A stretch of DNA of 64,000 bases from Euwallacea fornicatus. Taxonomy: Eukaryota > Arthropoda > Insecta > Coleoptera > Curculionidae. The notes below the pieces were generated by a model, which made no database searches, had not been told where the DNA came from, and worked only from the letters and a program-made list of their open reading frames with translations. A program made the position numbers and the translations under genes. This document shows positions 23,901 through 38,200 of this stretch, one piece after another (within the stretch, counting starts at the first letter, position 1; each line of letters opens with the position of its first letter). The stretch is from the NCBI RefSeq assembly GCF_040115645.1, contig NC_089550.1, positions 3,968,001-4,032,000 of the forward strand, read 5' to 3'.

Positions 23901-25553
23901 TTCCTACAATTAAAAAAAAATTAAAATTGGTAATTTCGCATCATGTTATTTATACAGCAGGATTTGCGAATTTAAATATGTTCAAGAGGTCAAACGAGAC
24001 CTTGACACTTTAATGTTTGGTGCTTGTCCATTTCTGTTGTCGAAGCTTTTAATTACGTCCATAATGGGTCTGCGACGTCACCCCAACAGCTTATATGCGA
24101 AAAACAATAGGTGATCTAAATATATAAAAAAAGATGACTATTACTCCCATTTTCTGTTCCATTGTTTCACCAGTTGGAATTAACATAAGACCATCGTTAA
24201 TCCTGCCAACCAGCGTGTTCATCACACCGTGAAACAGGGCCCCCAGGTATGGCCGTGGAGCTCCTGGGTCTCATCAATTTGTCACCTTTGATTTGTACAT
24301 GTGTGTTTAAGTTGCGCAGATGATGCCGAAGACCCGTTTCACTCATAATAGCATCTAAGAAGTAATTGGAAATCGATCAGATTAAATAATTTAAATACGT
24401 GTACAACCGTCAAGTTACCATTTTCGACTGTTTCGATTGAAGCTATTTTTTGAATGCGCGCCAAGGAATGTAGTAATAGATAGAGCTAGGAATTCTTCGA
24501 GGTATTTGACTATAAACTTTATGGCGAGGCCAATAAGATCTTCGGAATGGAATTGCGAGGCGAACAGTAAATTCCCGCAGAAGTTAAAAAAATGTTTTAA
24601 AAAAATAGAGCAAAACGAAACTCAGACGAATCATCACACTAGACGGACGGTTTCCCAGTGGTTTTTACCGGTCGGGGTCAAAGGCGCACCCAGAACAGAC
24701 CAGGAGCACCAGAGCGTAGTTCCGCTCCACGGAGAGGTCCCTTCCACCTTGGAATGGACAACGTTATTAACGACGAATAATTGTTTTCGCTTGTTGTGAT
24801 GGGCTAATAAGTTCAGGGTCGGACTTAGTGTAGATTTTTTTGAAGCTTCTGATGGAAGGTTTTAAAAAATCGTCCGTGTTTACTTAGATAACTGAGGTTT
24901 TCAATGTCCGAAGTACTTTCTTAAAATCTCCTAATTTTATCTCAAAACAATCGCCTTAGCTCCTGTCTGTTTAGGTAAATTTCCCTATCCAGAGTCGCTT
25001 GCATGAAATTGCGCAAACCTTACTGTCGGCTACTTGACATTAAAAATCGTATACCCTGCTGCTTTTATTCAAATACAGAATGTTCTTATTTAAATTTGCA
25101 GAATTTCGAGCCTAGCTGACGACAAAATTGGGAAAAAAATTACATTAAAGGAATTTATCCAGGTCATCATCTCGGTTTTTGCTGAGTCATCGAAATCATA
25201 GAGAGTTTCGTGATTGGCCTAGAACGTTGTAGTGTTGAACTGCGATTTACGCACCTGCAATTGCGCATTGCGAAGCTTAAAGATAAATTTGGTTTTGGAG
25301 ATGCTTCAGATTTCAGGCTGACGATGATGGCATCGAACGTATTCGACTGCTTTCTTTCACAAGCGGAGAATATAATGTTAGACAAACTACATCTAGCATA
25401 GACCAGTAATATGAAGAATTTTGTAATATCTAAATCGGAAAGTGATAAGTGACTGAACAGCTACAAGGAAACAACTCAAGATATGAATTGTGAAAAAAGA
25501 ACCCGAAGTCATCGAGCAATTTTTTTTATGATTTAAATGAAGAATATTTTATA
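20954..25553 (-). other. pnt 34-kb intron, segment 3
   Basis: I see no confident gene or RNA. Around 21,960-22,200 and 24,180-24,330 the sequence is less AT-rich and more complex than the surroundings, as conserved intronic regulatory elements often are, but nothing specific can be named. A short hairpin CCCAGG...CCTGGG lies at about 24,242-24,268. Confidence 0.5.
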
Positions 25554-26086
25554 TATGGTTTACATTACTTAAAATAACCAGTCATAGATTTAATATACTA
25601 AAAAAGAATAAAGATACATTTGAATGTCTAAACGTAATACCATTTTTTACACCGTCATCGCTTAATTTGTTGACATTTTGGTTTAATTTGGTGTTTGAAA
25701 CCGTTGTGTTTATCAACTTTGGCGCTAAAAAGCGTTTCTTTGTAAACTAAAATAGCGCTCCTGGTAAATTATTATTTTTTTTGTTAATAGTATTGTTGGT
25801 ATAAGGTCCCAGCAGTTCTTAAACAGTTGGTGTAAGCAGCTTGTATCGTACCTTATCAACTATTTTGAAAGAGAACTGGAAAATAATGGGCCCTTGTTAC
25901 CATTAAATTTATTTAGACAGGTGAATTGAATTTTAATATTTTGGAATTGAGCATACCTAGGTATGTACATATAATATATATAAATGCCTGACAAATTCCA
26001 ACTATATAACAATTTTGAAAAGATGTAGCATCATTGCTGATATGAAACCTGTGTTACTGTACAAAAATTACTTGATTTAAACCACA
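25554..26086 (+). mobile_element. TIR element family 1, copy 4 (533 bp, internally expanded)
   Basis: The left end reads tatggtttacattac and the right end cttgatttaaacca. The interior matches the family up to the tatcaactattttgaaag block at about 25,855-25,873. About 120-150 extra bases follow before a second version of the same segment (gacaaattccaactatataacaattttgaaaag) resumes. This indicates a partial duplication or an insertion inside the element. Confidence 0.85.
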
Positions 26087-29000
26087 GAAATTAGGTTTGG
26101 TCGATAGACGCCTTTGGACTCTAGCAATGACTAACAATTCCTTCAATCACTCAGGCTTTCATAACCTACAAATTTCTTTTTCTTTTTTAATCCCAAGGAA
26201 ATTCTCAAAACCGTTGGTTGGTGGTTGTAACTGTCCCGTCACGTGCCCTATGCAAATAAAAACAAAGACCAAAGACGAAACTGTTGATGACCGACTTGGC
26301 CGATATCTGTTTGAAGTGCGCATTCGTGAGATACCAATACCCTGTTTGTACAAACGACTAAAAGCCAAACATTTCACATAATGACGAACACATTATATGT
26401 GTACACAGATAAATACTCTTAAGGTTTCGAGCAATCTTGTACGAGTTAACACTTCGTATTTAACATATAAATGTTTGTACGGTCAATATTTGAGGACCGT
26501 AGAATAATGTTCTTCGAAAATTTTGTGACAAACGCCTGGTTTGTTTAAAAGAAAAAATTGGAATGCTCTCCTTTGATGACGCGATGCCGATGAGTCGTGA
26601 CGTGTGACTGACTGCCTTTGTCAGCTTAACGGTCAGTCGTACGGATGTTAATTCTTAACAATTTCCATCTACATACTCTATATCTAGCCTTAAATGTTTT
26701 AATGAGGATAAGATTATTAAAAGGTAACTTTTTCAGTCACCCTATACACGTTGAATACTATCAAAAAAATCTAAGAAAGTTTTTCCGGAATGCATATCTT
26801 GATTTATAATTAAATTTGTGCAAGACTTTACTGACGCATTTTGTACCAGGTGCTCAAAATAAGTGAAAAAGATTTTAAGATTTAAGATTTACCTTTTAAT
26901 AAATGCCTTGTTCCTAAGATATATAAATAAAAATATACTACAGAAGCTTCAATTTTTTGCCTCATAGCATCTACGATACTTGAGATATTTATATGGAGGA
27001 TATAAAAGCACGTTATGCTCTGACAAATAATATTTAAAACCTATATGATCAAATTTTTTCTGGGGTCATCCTCTAGTAAAAATCGATCTTGTCTTGCTGG
27101 TTATCACGGAGGATCAAAATATTCTGATTTTGAAGGTTTTGCATTTGGAGATTTCAACCAAAAACAGAATAAAGAAATACCATTATACATATTTGATTAT
27201 TTATCATTTTCTCGCCGTAACCAATTTGAGTAAGATAGATCAAATATCAAACGTATATTCCAATGAATCACGAATTCGGTATAAGCCAAAAATGAGCGCG
27301 AAGATTTCGGCTTAATTATTTCATGATTCACGGCAATGCTATTTTCGTTTATTTTCAAAGGTCCACTTTAGTTTTACCATACGAAATAAGATCATTTAAA
27401 TAATTTAACGTTCCTGGAACCCACTAAACATTACAATTCAGTTGGCATCATACAATTTAACAATGGGCTTTTATAAACACCGCGTCTGATAGTAATTTTA
27501 GACAACAATACAGAGACGTACTCGAATACTCAATGACGGGTTGTATTAACGGAAAGGGAGAAATTGAGTAATAGTTGTGTTCATGATTATTTTAGTGCAG
27601 TTAGAAAATATAGAAAGCAGATGATGTTCCAGAACTTTAATACTAGACGAACATTTTCAATTAAAAGACTGGAGAATTTGTCGGAGATTGCAGTGTATCA
27701 ACCCAGTTTTCTGATGGGCTATGCATACGAAGGCTGTGCTCCTTAATTTGACATTGCATAATCGCATCTTCACCAATCTATTTTTGTCCCATCCACTCCA
27801 AAACCAACTATTTTTCTCAAAAGATCATATTTACCAACTTCCTGCTATTTTTCCCCACCTGCAAAACTTTTTTTCCCACACTATTGTCCACCTGTTTGTT
27901 CCGGTCGCTGGCTCCCCCTTTGCAATTACGTTATGTGAAAACATCAAAGTTACAACTACCCCTATTTTTGACGCAGCCCCCTAAATTAAGTGGTGGAGTT
28001 ATTTAAGGAATCGTAATGAATTTATGAGTTTTGAACGGTTAAGCGCCGATAACATCTCTCTTCTAATTTAAACTTGTTATGCAGGAAGGGTTTTATGGCG
28101 ACTAATGCCAGAGTGGTGATATATTAATAAACACCTACTTGTTAGCATGGAGATGTGACATGCAAGAATAGAAAGAAAACGAAAAAATTGTCGGAGTTCA
28201 TAAACAAAAATGAAAAATTATTTTTTTAAACTAGTTAGTCTCATGATACGTCATTAGACTCTTCAAATCTGACTCGGCGATTAATTTTCGTAAATTAATG
28301 TGACGTGACATAATTATGTATGATTTATGTGAAGTGCCTCGCAACGTGAACTAAAATAAAAAATAACTTCCGAAGACACGTTGGACATCAGAATATTGAC
28401 CGATATTTACATACATCCGATTGCTATATGAGTGGTGTAACAGCAATCTAAATTTAGTTCACGATGTTCCCGATAAAGGGTCAGGGCAGTTCTATGATCC
28501 CCCGCAATAATAATAAACCACCATGAATATTCATTGTCTCTTTTGCATTATATGTAGATTTTTCAATTAACATAAAGCCATTATACGCCACTTGTGGACA
28601 GTATTTTATTTCGATATGGTGGGCCTTTAATGGCTAACAGACAGTACGCACTTAAGCATTATTTTTTCGCTTTATTGTCTCGTATAAGGGTTTTGGAAGT
28701 CTAGATCAAACAGGTGGTCTGCGAACTACAAATTTATTGAAGCAATTCGCAGGTGAATTGAAACTCGATTTATGCGCCCGAACATTGTAAGCCGTAAGGA
28801 AAATATTTCTGAAAATATCGAAAACGAGGAGATTTGCGAGAGCCAGCAGCACGAACGTATTCCTTCATCTAACTGTTACTGAACTGTTGTCAAACGTCAA
28901 ATGAACGATTGATAAATTGCCAGGTCAACGTGGTTTCAAGTCACTCCTTGCTGCTAATCTGGAGAGGCTGGCAACGGTGTTTTAATTTTATTTCCACTAT

Positions 29001-30168
29001 TAAGTTTTTGTGGATATTTAATTGTATGACTTACAAGGTTAACAAAAAGAAAATGTATTTTCTGAAACACCTACAGTCCGAGCATAGAAATTTCAAAATC
29101 GATATCATACGAATTTGGTGGAGATAGGATAAATGTGCGTGCTCTCAGGTTAAATTGGAATATGATTTATAATTTACGTTCTTTCTACGTAGCTAACCAG
29201 CAGCAGCCATTTCTACGAGGGCTTCTGCGCCTAAACTGTCCGGAATATCTCCGCTTTACTCGCAATGTACCAGGTGTTTTTACCAATTTCGATGGTTTAT
29301 GAAATTGCCTGAACACCTCTATTTAAGTTGAACTAAGGTCAAATAACCAGGCGAAAGCCGCAGAAAAGCTGCATACAAAAATGCCGACTAACAAGATATA
29401 ATTTACTGGAACCGATAAATAAAAGAACTTACATGCGAATGTAATTACGGGGAGAAATAAATAAAAGGAATATAAAGTCGTAAGCGCGTTTGCTCTTATA
29501 TTTTATTATTATTATAGCTCTTGTCTTTGCTGAAATTACGATTACAAGTCCCTACCGTTTAGAATTAAGTAGTTATCATCGATTCGAGGAGAAAAAGGAG
29601 AAGGCGAATCCTAATAAGAAGGCCGGCTGTTGGTTTATCGCGTTTTACGTTGGCTATAATTATTGTTATGGAAAATAGTTACACGAGAGTCTTTAGCCAC
29701 TTGTTCTAGCAGCATGAGACCTTCTCGAGTTACGTCGTCACGCTATACATTCCGTACATATATACCATTGAGCTAACAAGTTCTGGGAAAAGTAATTTGC
29801 ATCAACGATTGAGAATCACCTATATGAGACACTTTCCTCAAAGTGTCAGCTTATAATGAGACGCAAGTGCCCTTAATAATCGGGGATTGTCCGCTAAAGC
29901 GTGCAACTCAAACAAGCGATCACAGCGATGGGGTTGAAAGCAATAAAACACCTCGGGCTAGTTACCCTCGAAGCCGATCTTAACGCGTGGAGTGTTGACA
30001 AAAAGTGTCGCCGAGGACCTGAAATTAATTAACATCGCTCTCAATCTCCTCAAAGAAAAATCGACTTTGTGCAACTGTCAAGGGAGGCAATATCGACTAA
30101 TTTCGAGGCGATTGTTCTTTAGCATACGTCAGGGAGAGTCCAGGGAGGACTAAGGTTTTGAAAAAACC
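26087..30168 (-). other. pnt 34-kb intron, segment 4
   Basis: No gene, RNA or full transposon is recognised. A CACCCTATACA repeat end lies near 26,736. The stretch 27,720-27,990 is pyrimidine-rich and happens to be open on the plus strand, but it has no protein character that I recognise. Confidence 0.5.
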
Positions 30169-30626
30169 TATGGTTCAAATCACGTAACTTTTTATTCACC
30201 ACGTCACAAAATGCAACGTTTGAAAATCGCTTTATGTAAAATGACAAGTCATATATAAGTTTAATATGTTAAAAAAGAATAAAGATACATTTGAATTCCC
30301 AAACATACTTTTACATTCTTTTACACGGTTGCCGCTTAATTTGTTGACGTTTTGGTTTAATTTGGTGTTTGAAACCGTTGTGTTTTTTGCTCACCAACTT
30401 TAGCAGTAAAAATGTGTTCTTTTGAGAACTAAAATTTTATTTCTGATTATTTATTATCGGTGTTGTTGTTATTATTGTTAGCGTAATGCCAACTATGTTC
30501 TTATACCGTCGGTGTAAGAACCTACACCTGACAAATTCCTACTACATATTAACATTGAAAAGATGTGGCGTCATTGCTAACATGAAGCCTGTGACGTGCA
30601 TAAAAAGTTACATGATTTGAACCATA
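30169..30626 (+). mobile_element. TIR element family 1, copy 5 (458 bp, best-preserved ends)
   Basis: Both terminal repeats are intact. The left end begins TATGGTTCAAATCACGTAAC, and the reverse complement of the right end begins TATGGTTCAAATCATGTAAC. Identity continues through the CTTTTTAT-CACGTCAC block, about 36 bases with two mismatches and a 2-base indel. The outermost TA at each side is consistent with a TA target duplication flanking a TGG...CCA element, as in Tc1/mariner-type transposons. There is no coding sequence. Confidence 0.92.
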
Positions 30627-33600
30627 TAAAATGCTTGCTCGATACATTATATGCACATGAACACACATAAAGTCAAAAATTTATTTCCACTGCACAAAAA
30701 TAAAATAATGAATATGTAGTGGCTTCACGAAACAATGCGAACTCTATCGGTGGGAACGATCTGTAAAACCTTTTAGTTTCCATGAAAGACGAGATGTCTA
30801 CCACCTGATGGGCTGTCGAGCATTTTCTTGCTACGCCATTTTTATTATTAATGAACGTAAGATTAAATATTTAGTCAAAAATATTACAACACACAGATTC
30901 CCGTAAATTCTGGTTTAACTGATATTCGATGAAATTATCCCTCAGTATGAAAAACTCCTTTGGTGATTTTCGAAGAATGTGCACCTGCTGGCTCTAAATA
31001 CCCATCGTTTTAATGATGTAAATACTGATGTACATCACACACCGCAATGGTTCTAGGGCATTCGTACTACGTCGTCGTAAGTTTCAATTTATGAACAAAC
31101 TGACCACTTGCGTTGCACTCGAACGTAACGTTAAACGTAATCGAAGTGTAACTACGTTCATGCATCATTTAGCTATGATATGATGCTCCCGGACACACGT
31201 GCGTTTTCCTATATTTTATGAATTTTAACTGCGTGGGAAACGAGAAGTGGCGCGAACAAAGGCAGGTGTGAACCACCGCTCAGCTTTGTCCACCTCACCT
31301 TTGTCCGTTAATCGGTTTTTACTTCAATATTAATATTATTCTTTTAAGTAATTAGTAACACTAATAGCAGTTTCGTTACGCATGCGGGGTGTCACGAATT
31401 TGTATATAAGAAGTACTTGAAAAGCAAATTATTTCAAGTTTCAGTGTGGAGTAGTGTGAGGTTCTTATACATATATTGAAAGTAACTTATGGAGAAATTG
31501 GTAATTTCCATCAATTTCAACACAAATTTAACTATTTTTTCTGGCAGTTTGATAAACTCTGTGTACATATTTTGAATTTCTAAGAATTTACGAAGGCACT
31601 TTGCATCTTTTACTGTTTTCCAAAATTCTATGTTACTCTCATTAGTTGGGGCACCACTGTCTAGGAAATGTCCCTAAAACCAAAGTGAACCCAGTGAACT
31701 CGCAAATTGTTAAGAGTGTCTGAAACAACTGTGCCACTCTAACGTGTTAAATATCCTTTCTTGTAATTTTCATGATTTTCGCTCATTTCTGGATAATGTT
31801 TCAAACATCTCTTGTTTTGATAAATTCAAGATTTTCTCAATATAAATAATATTTAGCGTAGCTCTGAATCTTGCCTAACTACATTTAGGAATAACGGATT
31901 TTTACGGAACGGCTCATAGTTTTTAATAAACTCCACATGGAGTAACACAATTTTCCACGAGTTATCTGCCTCTTCAAAGTCGTATTAAGAACCCCTTAAT
32001 ACATTAAAAAAAATGTGAATGGAACTTTTCGATCTTGCGTAGTGTATACTTGTTATGAATTCTTTTGTAGATCTTTCGCAATTTTTCAATTTTACCTCTG
32101 TCTATTTAAAGGGGTTCTAAAGCAATCAGAACGTTTCTTGATCGCTTTGTATAATTTGCACATATTTTTAAAAAATGCCCCGCACTTATAGCCACTTACT
32201 TTTTTGATCTGCCACAAATGTTGAAAAAGATACAAGCAGTCGTTTTACGTGAAACACCCTGTAACATCCTATATATTATTGCATTTTTATGTTCTACATT
32301 TATCTTTAATACAAATTTATTAATACACTGCCTTTCTTAGAATTAATTGTTTTTAAGATATTAATTTTACTGTAGCTTAGATTTAAGAATGCACTTTTCC
32401 TGCATTAACTTATAAAATGAAATTACTCAAAAAATATGCAACTTTACTATAAGTAATTAAATGCCAACGTAGGTTATTTTCTGAGACAGTTTTACAACAA
32501 ATCAAAATAATAGTAAGGTTCCATATGAAATTTTGAAGTTTTAATCATTTCTTGATGTCTATGTTGGCTCTATTTTTGTGGACACCCTATAGAAAATATT
32601 ACCCAAAGCTTGCCAGTGTAGTAAAATAAAAACCTTTTGCAGCATGGGGACAAAAGAGACTCACAAAATATCTTTTCGTATCTTAACAATTTGCAATTCT
32701 GCAGATTTATGCACCTGTCACTTTCAACAATCAACTATATATATCTTGAAAATTATTAATTTTAAGAAAACCAACGTATTAAAAAGCATGTTTTAAATTG
32801 AACGTAGAATCCAAAAATGCAATAATATATAGGTGATCTATTTAAAATAAACCAGTATGTGTCGATTTCCGGTACAACCGGAAGTGTGACGACATTGAAA
32901 ATGTTTTAGACGAGGTTACCCCAAGGCTCTTACCAAATCACTATATTTTTCTAACTTTGCTATTCATAGTTTCCCCAAAACATCTAACGACAACTCCATG
33001 TGAAACAACCTGTGTAGGGCTAATGTTTGGCTGATAGTTAATTTTTGTGTTGCAGTAGAGTCATTGACTTTTCTCTCCGAGAATTTCCAGTTATGCGAGA
33101 CAACAAGGAACAATATACGGAGTCGGTCTAAAAAATCTAACCGAGGCATAAAAACTCGCATTTTTTGTTCGATTAAAAATTAGAAAATCTGATTGGCGGC
33201 ACGGCGCAAAACGAATCGACAATCGAAGGAAGCGCTGTTATGCTAAAGAAATAAGAAATGACACAATGCGTCATTTCAAGGTACAATGACTATCGAGGTG
33301 GATTTTTGCATTGTTATAAACTAATGTTAGGTAAACTCTTGTTGCCAGATCGATGAACGTATGTTGCTTAGTCAATTCGAAAGTTTTACTTTTCTTTTTT
33401 AAAATTCTCGGTACGCCGGAAAACAGGCGTCAAAAATAGCGCCGATTTTGCATCAGGTAATTTAACGGTTGTCTCCAAGTTTGATTGCTTCTTACGCAGT
33501 CGCAGGAATTCTTCCTTTTAATGGACTCGTTCCGGGGAGTTGTTCCGCTATTGTTTATCATTCGCGAGTCCGCAATGAACATTTCAGAAGTTCTTTATTT

Positions 33601-34670
33601 CACCGCTGATACATGTTCACAATCGTTGCCCTTAATATTCGAAACCACTGGGAACTGTTCCACAACACATTAGAGACGCTAATAAACTCAAACATAAATA
33701 ACACATACTGCCAACCAAAGAGCTTTTCTTGGGAAGAAAAAATATGGCAACCAACGCAGGTGCGTTATTTGCATTGCAAATAGACCGATGCTGCCGACTT
33801 CTTTGACTCTGGCTACTTGTTGCCTTCCACTCGGGCTTTAAATACCCACTTTTTTCACTTTAATGAGTCTCTTAAATTCTAGAGTAATCATTGCGTCAGA
33901 TGAAATTGCCTAGAAAAATACAGCTGACAGGAAAATTATTGACGACGATGGTACAGCGCTTGTGGATTTGGTTTACGGCCCAATTACTGCAACTTGATGG
34001 TAAATTATAGTAATGTGTCGTACCATAATTCCGCCAAGTGGACGTAGGATTGGACTGTTTGGTTAGAGCCTTTTAGTGCTCTCTCAGAACACATGCCTAC
34101 TCAATTTAAGGAAGTGAGTTAAGCGCGTATTTTCCACCCACTTGTTTGCTGTCCAGATTTCTCATCCACCTTCAAAACAAAAAAAATACAATAGAGATTC
34201 ACTATTGTGTGGCTATTTATTCCATCTCCCTATTACTCACGCCTTAAAATGACCCCTGACCTCCAGACGCCTTGCTCGTTGGTTAAGCTCGACAAATGTT
34301 ATCTTTAAACATGGTTCTCTTATTTACCAGGCCAGTCACAATAACCAATGGAAGAGTGTTTACATGATTTATTGCTTACAAATCAAATTACAGTAAGACA
34401 GTGTTTTTACACTTGAATTTTTGCATTTTATATGAGCGCTATTAACCAACAAATAAAAAAACTATCAAAACATGATTTACACATTGTTTATTGAAGCAAT
34501 TTTGGACGTTTAATATTATTGGTACATCATTATCTTCATTTTTCAAGCATTTATGCAGGATATCCGTTGGGAGATAACAAGTGCCAGGTTTGTTTTTGGT
34601 AAAACTGGACCACTTAGATTTCCTCATGTGCGCGCCAAAACATACAATTTTTTTTCGAGTAAAACACAAT
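30627..34670 (-). other. pnt 34-kb intron, segment 5
   Basis: No gene is recognised. Three repeat ends of the CACCCTGTA type occur (near 32,263, 32,572 and 33,008), two of them in the shared context GTGAAACA-CCTGT. The stretch 31,180-31,330 is more GC-rich and contains two close copies of CTTTGTCC. Confidence 0.5.
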
Positions 34671-35250
34671 CTTTAGAGTAAAAACACAGTAAAGCATCGC
34701 CCCTTGGAAGCACCTCGACGTTCACCTCGCCATTCACCTCGCCAAGATTTGAACATCGCCGCGGGTGAATATACCGAAGAAATTTCCATCGCCATTTATC
34801 GTAGTTCATTTGTTTTGTTTCTTACAAAGAGGTTGTAAAAATATCTGATTCGGATAGTGACAGTGACTCGTCAAGTATCTTCATATAGTGGCCATTATTA
34901 CTTATGCTTTGTTTCTGCTAAGTTTGGCCTGGTCTCTCAAGCAGCACCACACATTCCGTTTCTTTACCATCAACGTCCATGACACCGAAGATATAGAGTA
35001 GTGCTGTTTAAACGCAACATGTACTGTTACCGTATGAGGGGAGTGGGAGGTTGAGAAAACCAATTACAAAGCAAGTTTCAAGTACGTCGCCGCTGGAAAA
35101 CAATTTTTTTTCTTCCTCATTTTCCGACGAAGTGAGGGGCGAAGCACGACGCTCAGTGAACAACTTCAGTTTATCTTCATATGGTTCTATTGCTTTGATT
35201 TACCAGTGTCCGGCCAGGGGCGACGCTTCATTATGTTTTTACCCTTAAGG
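34671..35250 (-). mobile_element. TIR element family 2, copy B (580 bp, inverted)
   Basis: The two ends form imperfect terminal inverted repeats of about 35 bp. The left end reads CTTTAGAGTAAAAACACAGT and the right end, reverse-complemented, CTTAAGGGTAAAAACATAAT. Both continue into GAAGCGTCGCCCCTGG-like sequence. Inside the left end lies a short tandem array of a GGCGAGGTGAA-like unit (about three copies, minus strand). The copy is in opposite orientation to the one at 20,436-20,953. Only short frames occur, so it is non-autonomous or decayed. Confidence 0.8.
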
Positions 35251-38200
35251 TTTTCGATGTATGCAGCAAAGTCAATCATTAGTCTCGTATTATACAGGTA
35301 CCACCAAAAAGTCCTGTCATTTATTGGTTATGAGGAAAGAAGAAAACAAACAAATATTTTGAATATTATACATTTATTAAAATTATTACTTTTACTTTCC
35401 AAAACCTTTTCCCGACGTAATTCAAGATTTCGAATTGCTTTTTTATGAAAATACTTATATTGTTGTCCAATGTTCTGAACAGGCGCTAGTCGGAATGGGA
35501 CGAATCAGGAGGATATAGCAAGTGAAATATGGTTTCCTAGTCAATCGTTAACAAGTGTGATCTTTGCCATATGAGGACGGGCTTTAGCTTAAAAGTTTCG
35601 GGAAATATCAGTTTCTAGTCTTGAGATATCCAAGTTTCCACACAAAAATTAAAAATTCGCGGTTAACTTTCCATGTTTATTTGATTGCAGTCAATCAGGA
35701 ATAACCACGATCAGCGACGAGAATCCATTGAATCAAGACGTTGGAAGCTTAATTATGGAGCCTTGATTTTTTTTCTGGAATAAACGGTGAAAAGTATTAA
35801 AAGTTTTGGCATTCAAATTTTCAGTGTGAGCCAGTTTTCCTCATCCCCACATGGAAATTCTAAGTATGTACTGTCCAACTCATCCGTTCTAGCTCTAAAG
35901 CTCAAAGCTCAGTACTTCGAGTGGTACCTATATTTCTCATAGGTCTAGCAATGCCATCTTGCTCCTCTACCAATTGCTCTAGCCCCGTTATACCGTTACA
36001 ATCAAAGGTACTTAGACCATTAATCCTCTGCTCTAACCCATCAAGTTCGGTACTCGCTTCCAGCAACAGGTTCTGTCAGCCACGCGACTGTTCATTCATG
36101 CCTTTTCCCTCTCCATGCAGGACCGGAAACTTGAATGATGAGATGCAGTTCTTCGGTCAGTTACGTTACAAACGTTTCATCACGAAGTGTGTGTGTGATT
36201 AGATAAACGTTGGTACCCATGGCCCACAAGGCAGTACCAGCGGTAAAAAAAATCGGTGATTTATAGCTCAGCTCAGTTGCGAGTTTAAAAATGAATGAGG
36301 CTTTAAGTCTTATTCGCGCTCTCGCCTGCATCGCAACTCAATAACTCCACGTCAATGTTATTAATTGAAAATAACTAATAAAGAGAAAACGGCGGCAGCA
36401 GTTGCAGAATAAGGAATTCCATTGATAATTTCATACATAAGTACCCACTACTGGTCCCATAAAATAAGTAGTTGGACGCAGCTAGTAATTTTCTTCCTTG
36501 TTTTCGCTACGGATCACTTGACTCTTACGAGGAAACAGGATTACATGCAATTGCGGCATATTAATATCACTAATTAGCTGCAAGATAGGAATAGAATAGC
36601 TTTGCAAATTACCATGGTGGCAGACCAACATGGAATTCGCACTGGACACTTCAAAAGCCTTAAGTACAGCATTTCAGTTGCAAACGTGTCCACTATCCGA
36701 TGGCAACATCCTATACAGGGTTGCCTTCCATAAAATTAACTGTATATTATGTGAATTTTTGACTCTACAAATCAAAGGTTTGATTTAGAATCAAATATGA
36801 TCTGCCTCATTTTTGATAGGATATGAGATATTTGAAGCGCTATCCCTATATAAACCATAAAAATACCCATTAGAACTACATTTTATAAATGTGATTTTTC
36901 TGTATGGGACACCCTATATTTTTAATTGTTACTCGAGTTCAATAACCGACAACCATATTATTTTCTATAGCTATCTCTAAGAGCTTCGAGGCAATATTTT
37001 TGTAAGGACCCGACTATTGTTTTTCAATAACCGGATTTTTTGCATGGACCATCCTGTATAAAGTTCGACTTTCCAATCTCGCCAAACACAGATTTCGATC
37101 CAGCGATATCATGATTGATGACATGATCCTCAATTTAAGACCCTGCATGAAAGTTGTATGTATGTAGGAAACATGCCCTATAAAGGCTAATTCAATATTG
37201 AATTAGCTGATTCATTTCCTAATAGACACTTCACAGATTCGCTTCTGATATTTTCTATATTAGGTGCAAAATAATTTCAAAACTTATCTGTTCTAATTTT
37301 CTAATGTGATTTAATAATAATCCGTGAGAACCGATAGCAAATTATAAAGTGTAAGTATGTGTTCGTCGCAACAGCAGCAAAACGAGAGCTACGAATTTGT
37401 TTTTAATGAATGACATGGCAAATAAGTTACATAAAATTGCACGTAATTATTAATCACGTATTTCTCCGGTCGAGGCGATTTGTCAGCGAAGAAAATAGCA
37501 TAAAGCAGCGTTAAGGGCCTGCTGATAAACTGAGCTCAAGTCGTAACAATACCGGCAAAAGCATGCCCTAAAGGCCACCAGGAAGAGGGCAATTAACAAA
37601 TCAGGTAGCGAACCAACAGCCACAAACCACATACGTTAATAAATCCAGCCTACCATTGTGAAATCGCCATTTATCTTTAGCATAACCGTATGCTCTCCAA
37701 CGCTGATACATTTGCCTACTGTAAAAATTATAGCTGCCTCCGGTTGTGGCGGAGTAAATGGTCAGTTCCTTATACAGTGGCGGAGATTTTCTATCTGAGA
37801 TCACCAGAAATTGCACATCAATAAAAAAAAATTCCAATCCAGATTTCTTATGTAACTGTGAAGAAGTGCAGGGCCGGACTGGACAGCTGGGACTAAGAAA
37901 GTATTGGGTGAAATAGTTGCTACACATATACTAGCGAAAAAAAATATGTACCAGTGATTAAGAGGTAATTCTCCACCACTGTTAGGATAAACCATCACCT
38001 GCAGGGCAATCGGCGGTCAGCGTATATCGATGGCCAGAATCTGACAAAACGACAAAGACAAAGTGAACGTCGTTTACGTCCGTAGAAAAGAGAAAGGCAC
38101 ATGGCGTGCTGCCCATCCGCCGCAGTTTCCCACGATGTGTGAGTGTGTATGAATGAACAGGTATATTATGGGGTCAGTATACCTACTACCAGTCCTGGGG

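Noticed and set aside
24437..24799. 120-codon plus-strand ORF
   Set aside because: No domain, signal or recognisable family; mixed basic composition and no splice or promoter context. Probably chance in a less AT-rich stretch.
35921..36202. Ser/Pro-rich 93-codon plus-strand ORF
   Set aside because: Low-complexity composition, no family resemblance and no gene context.
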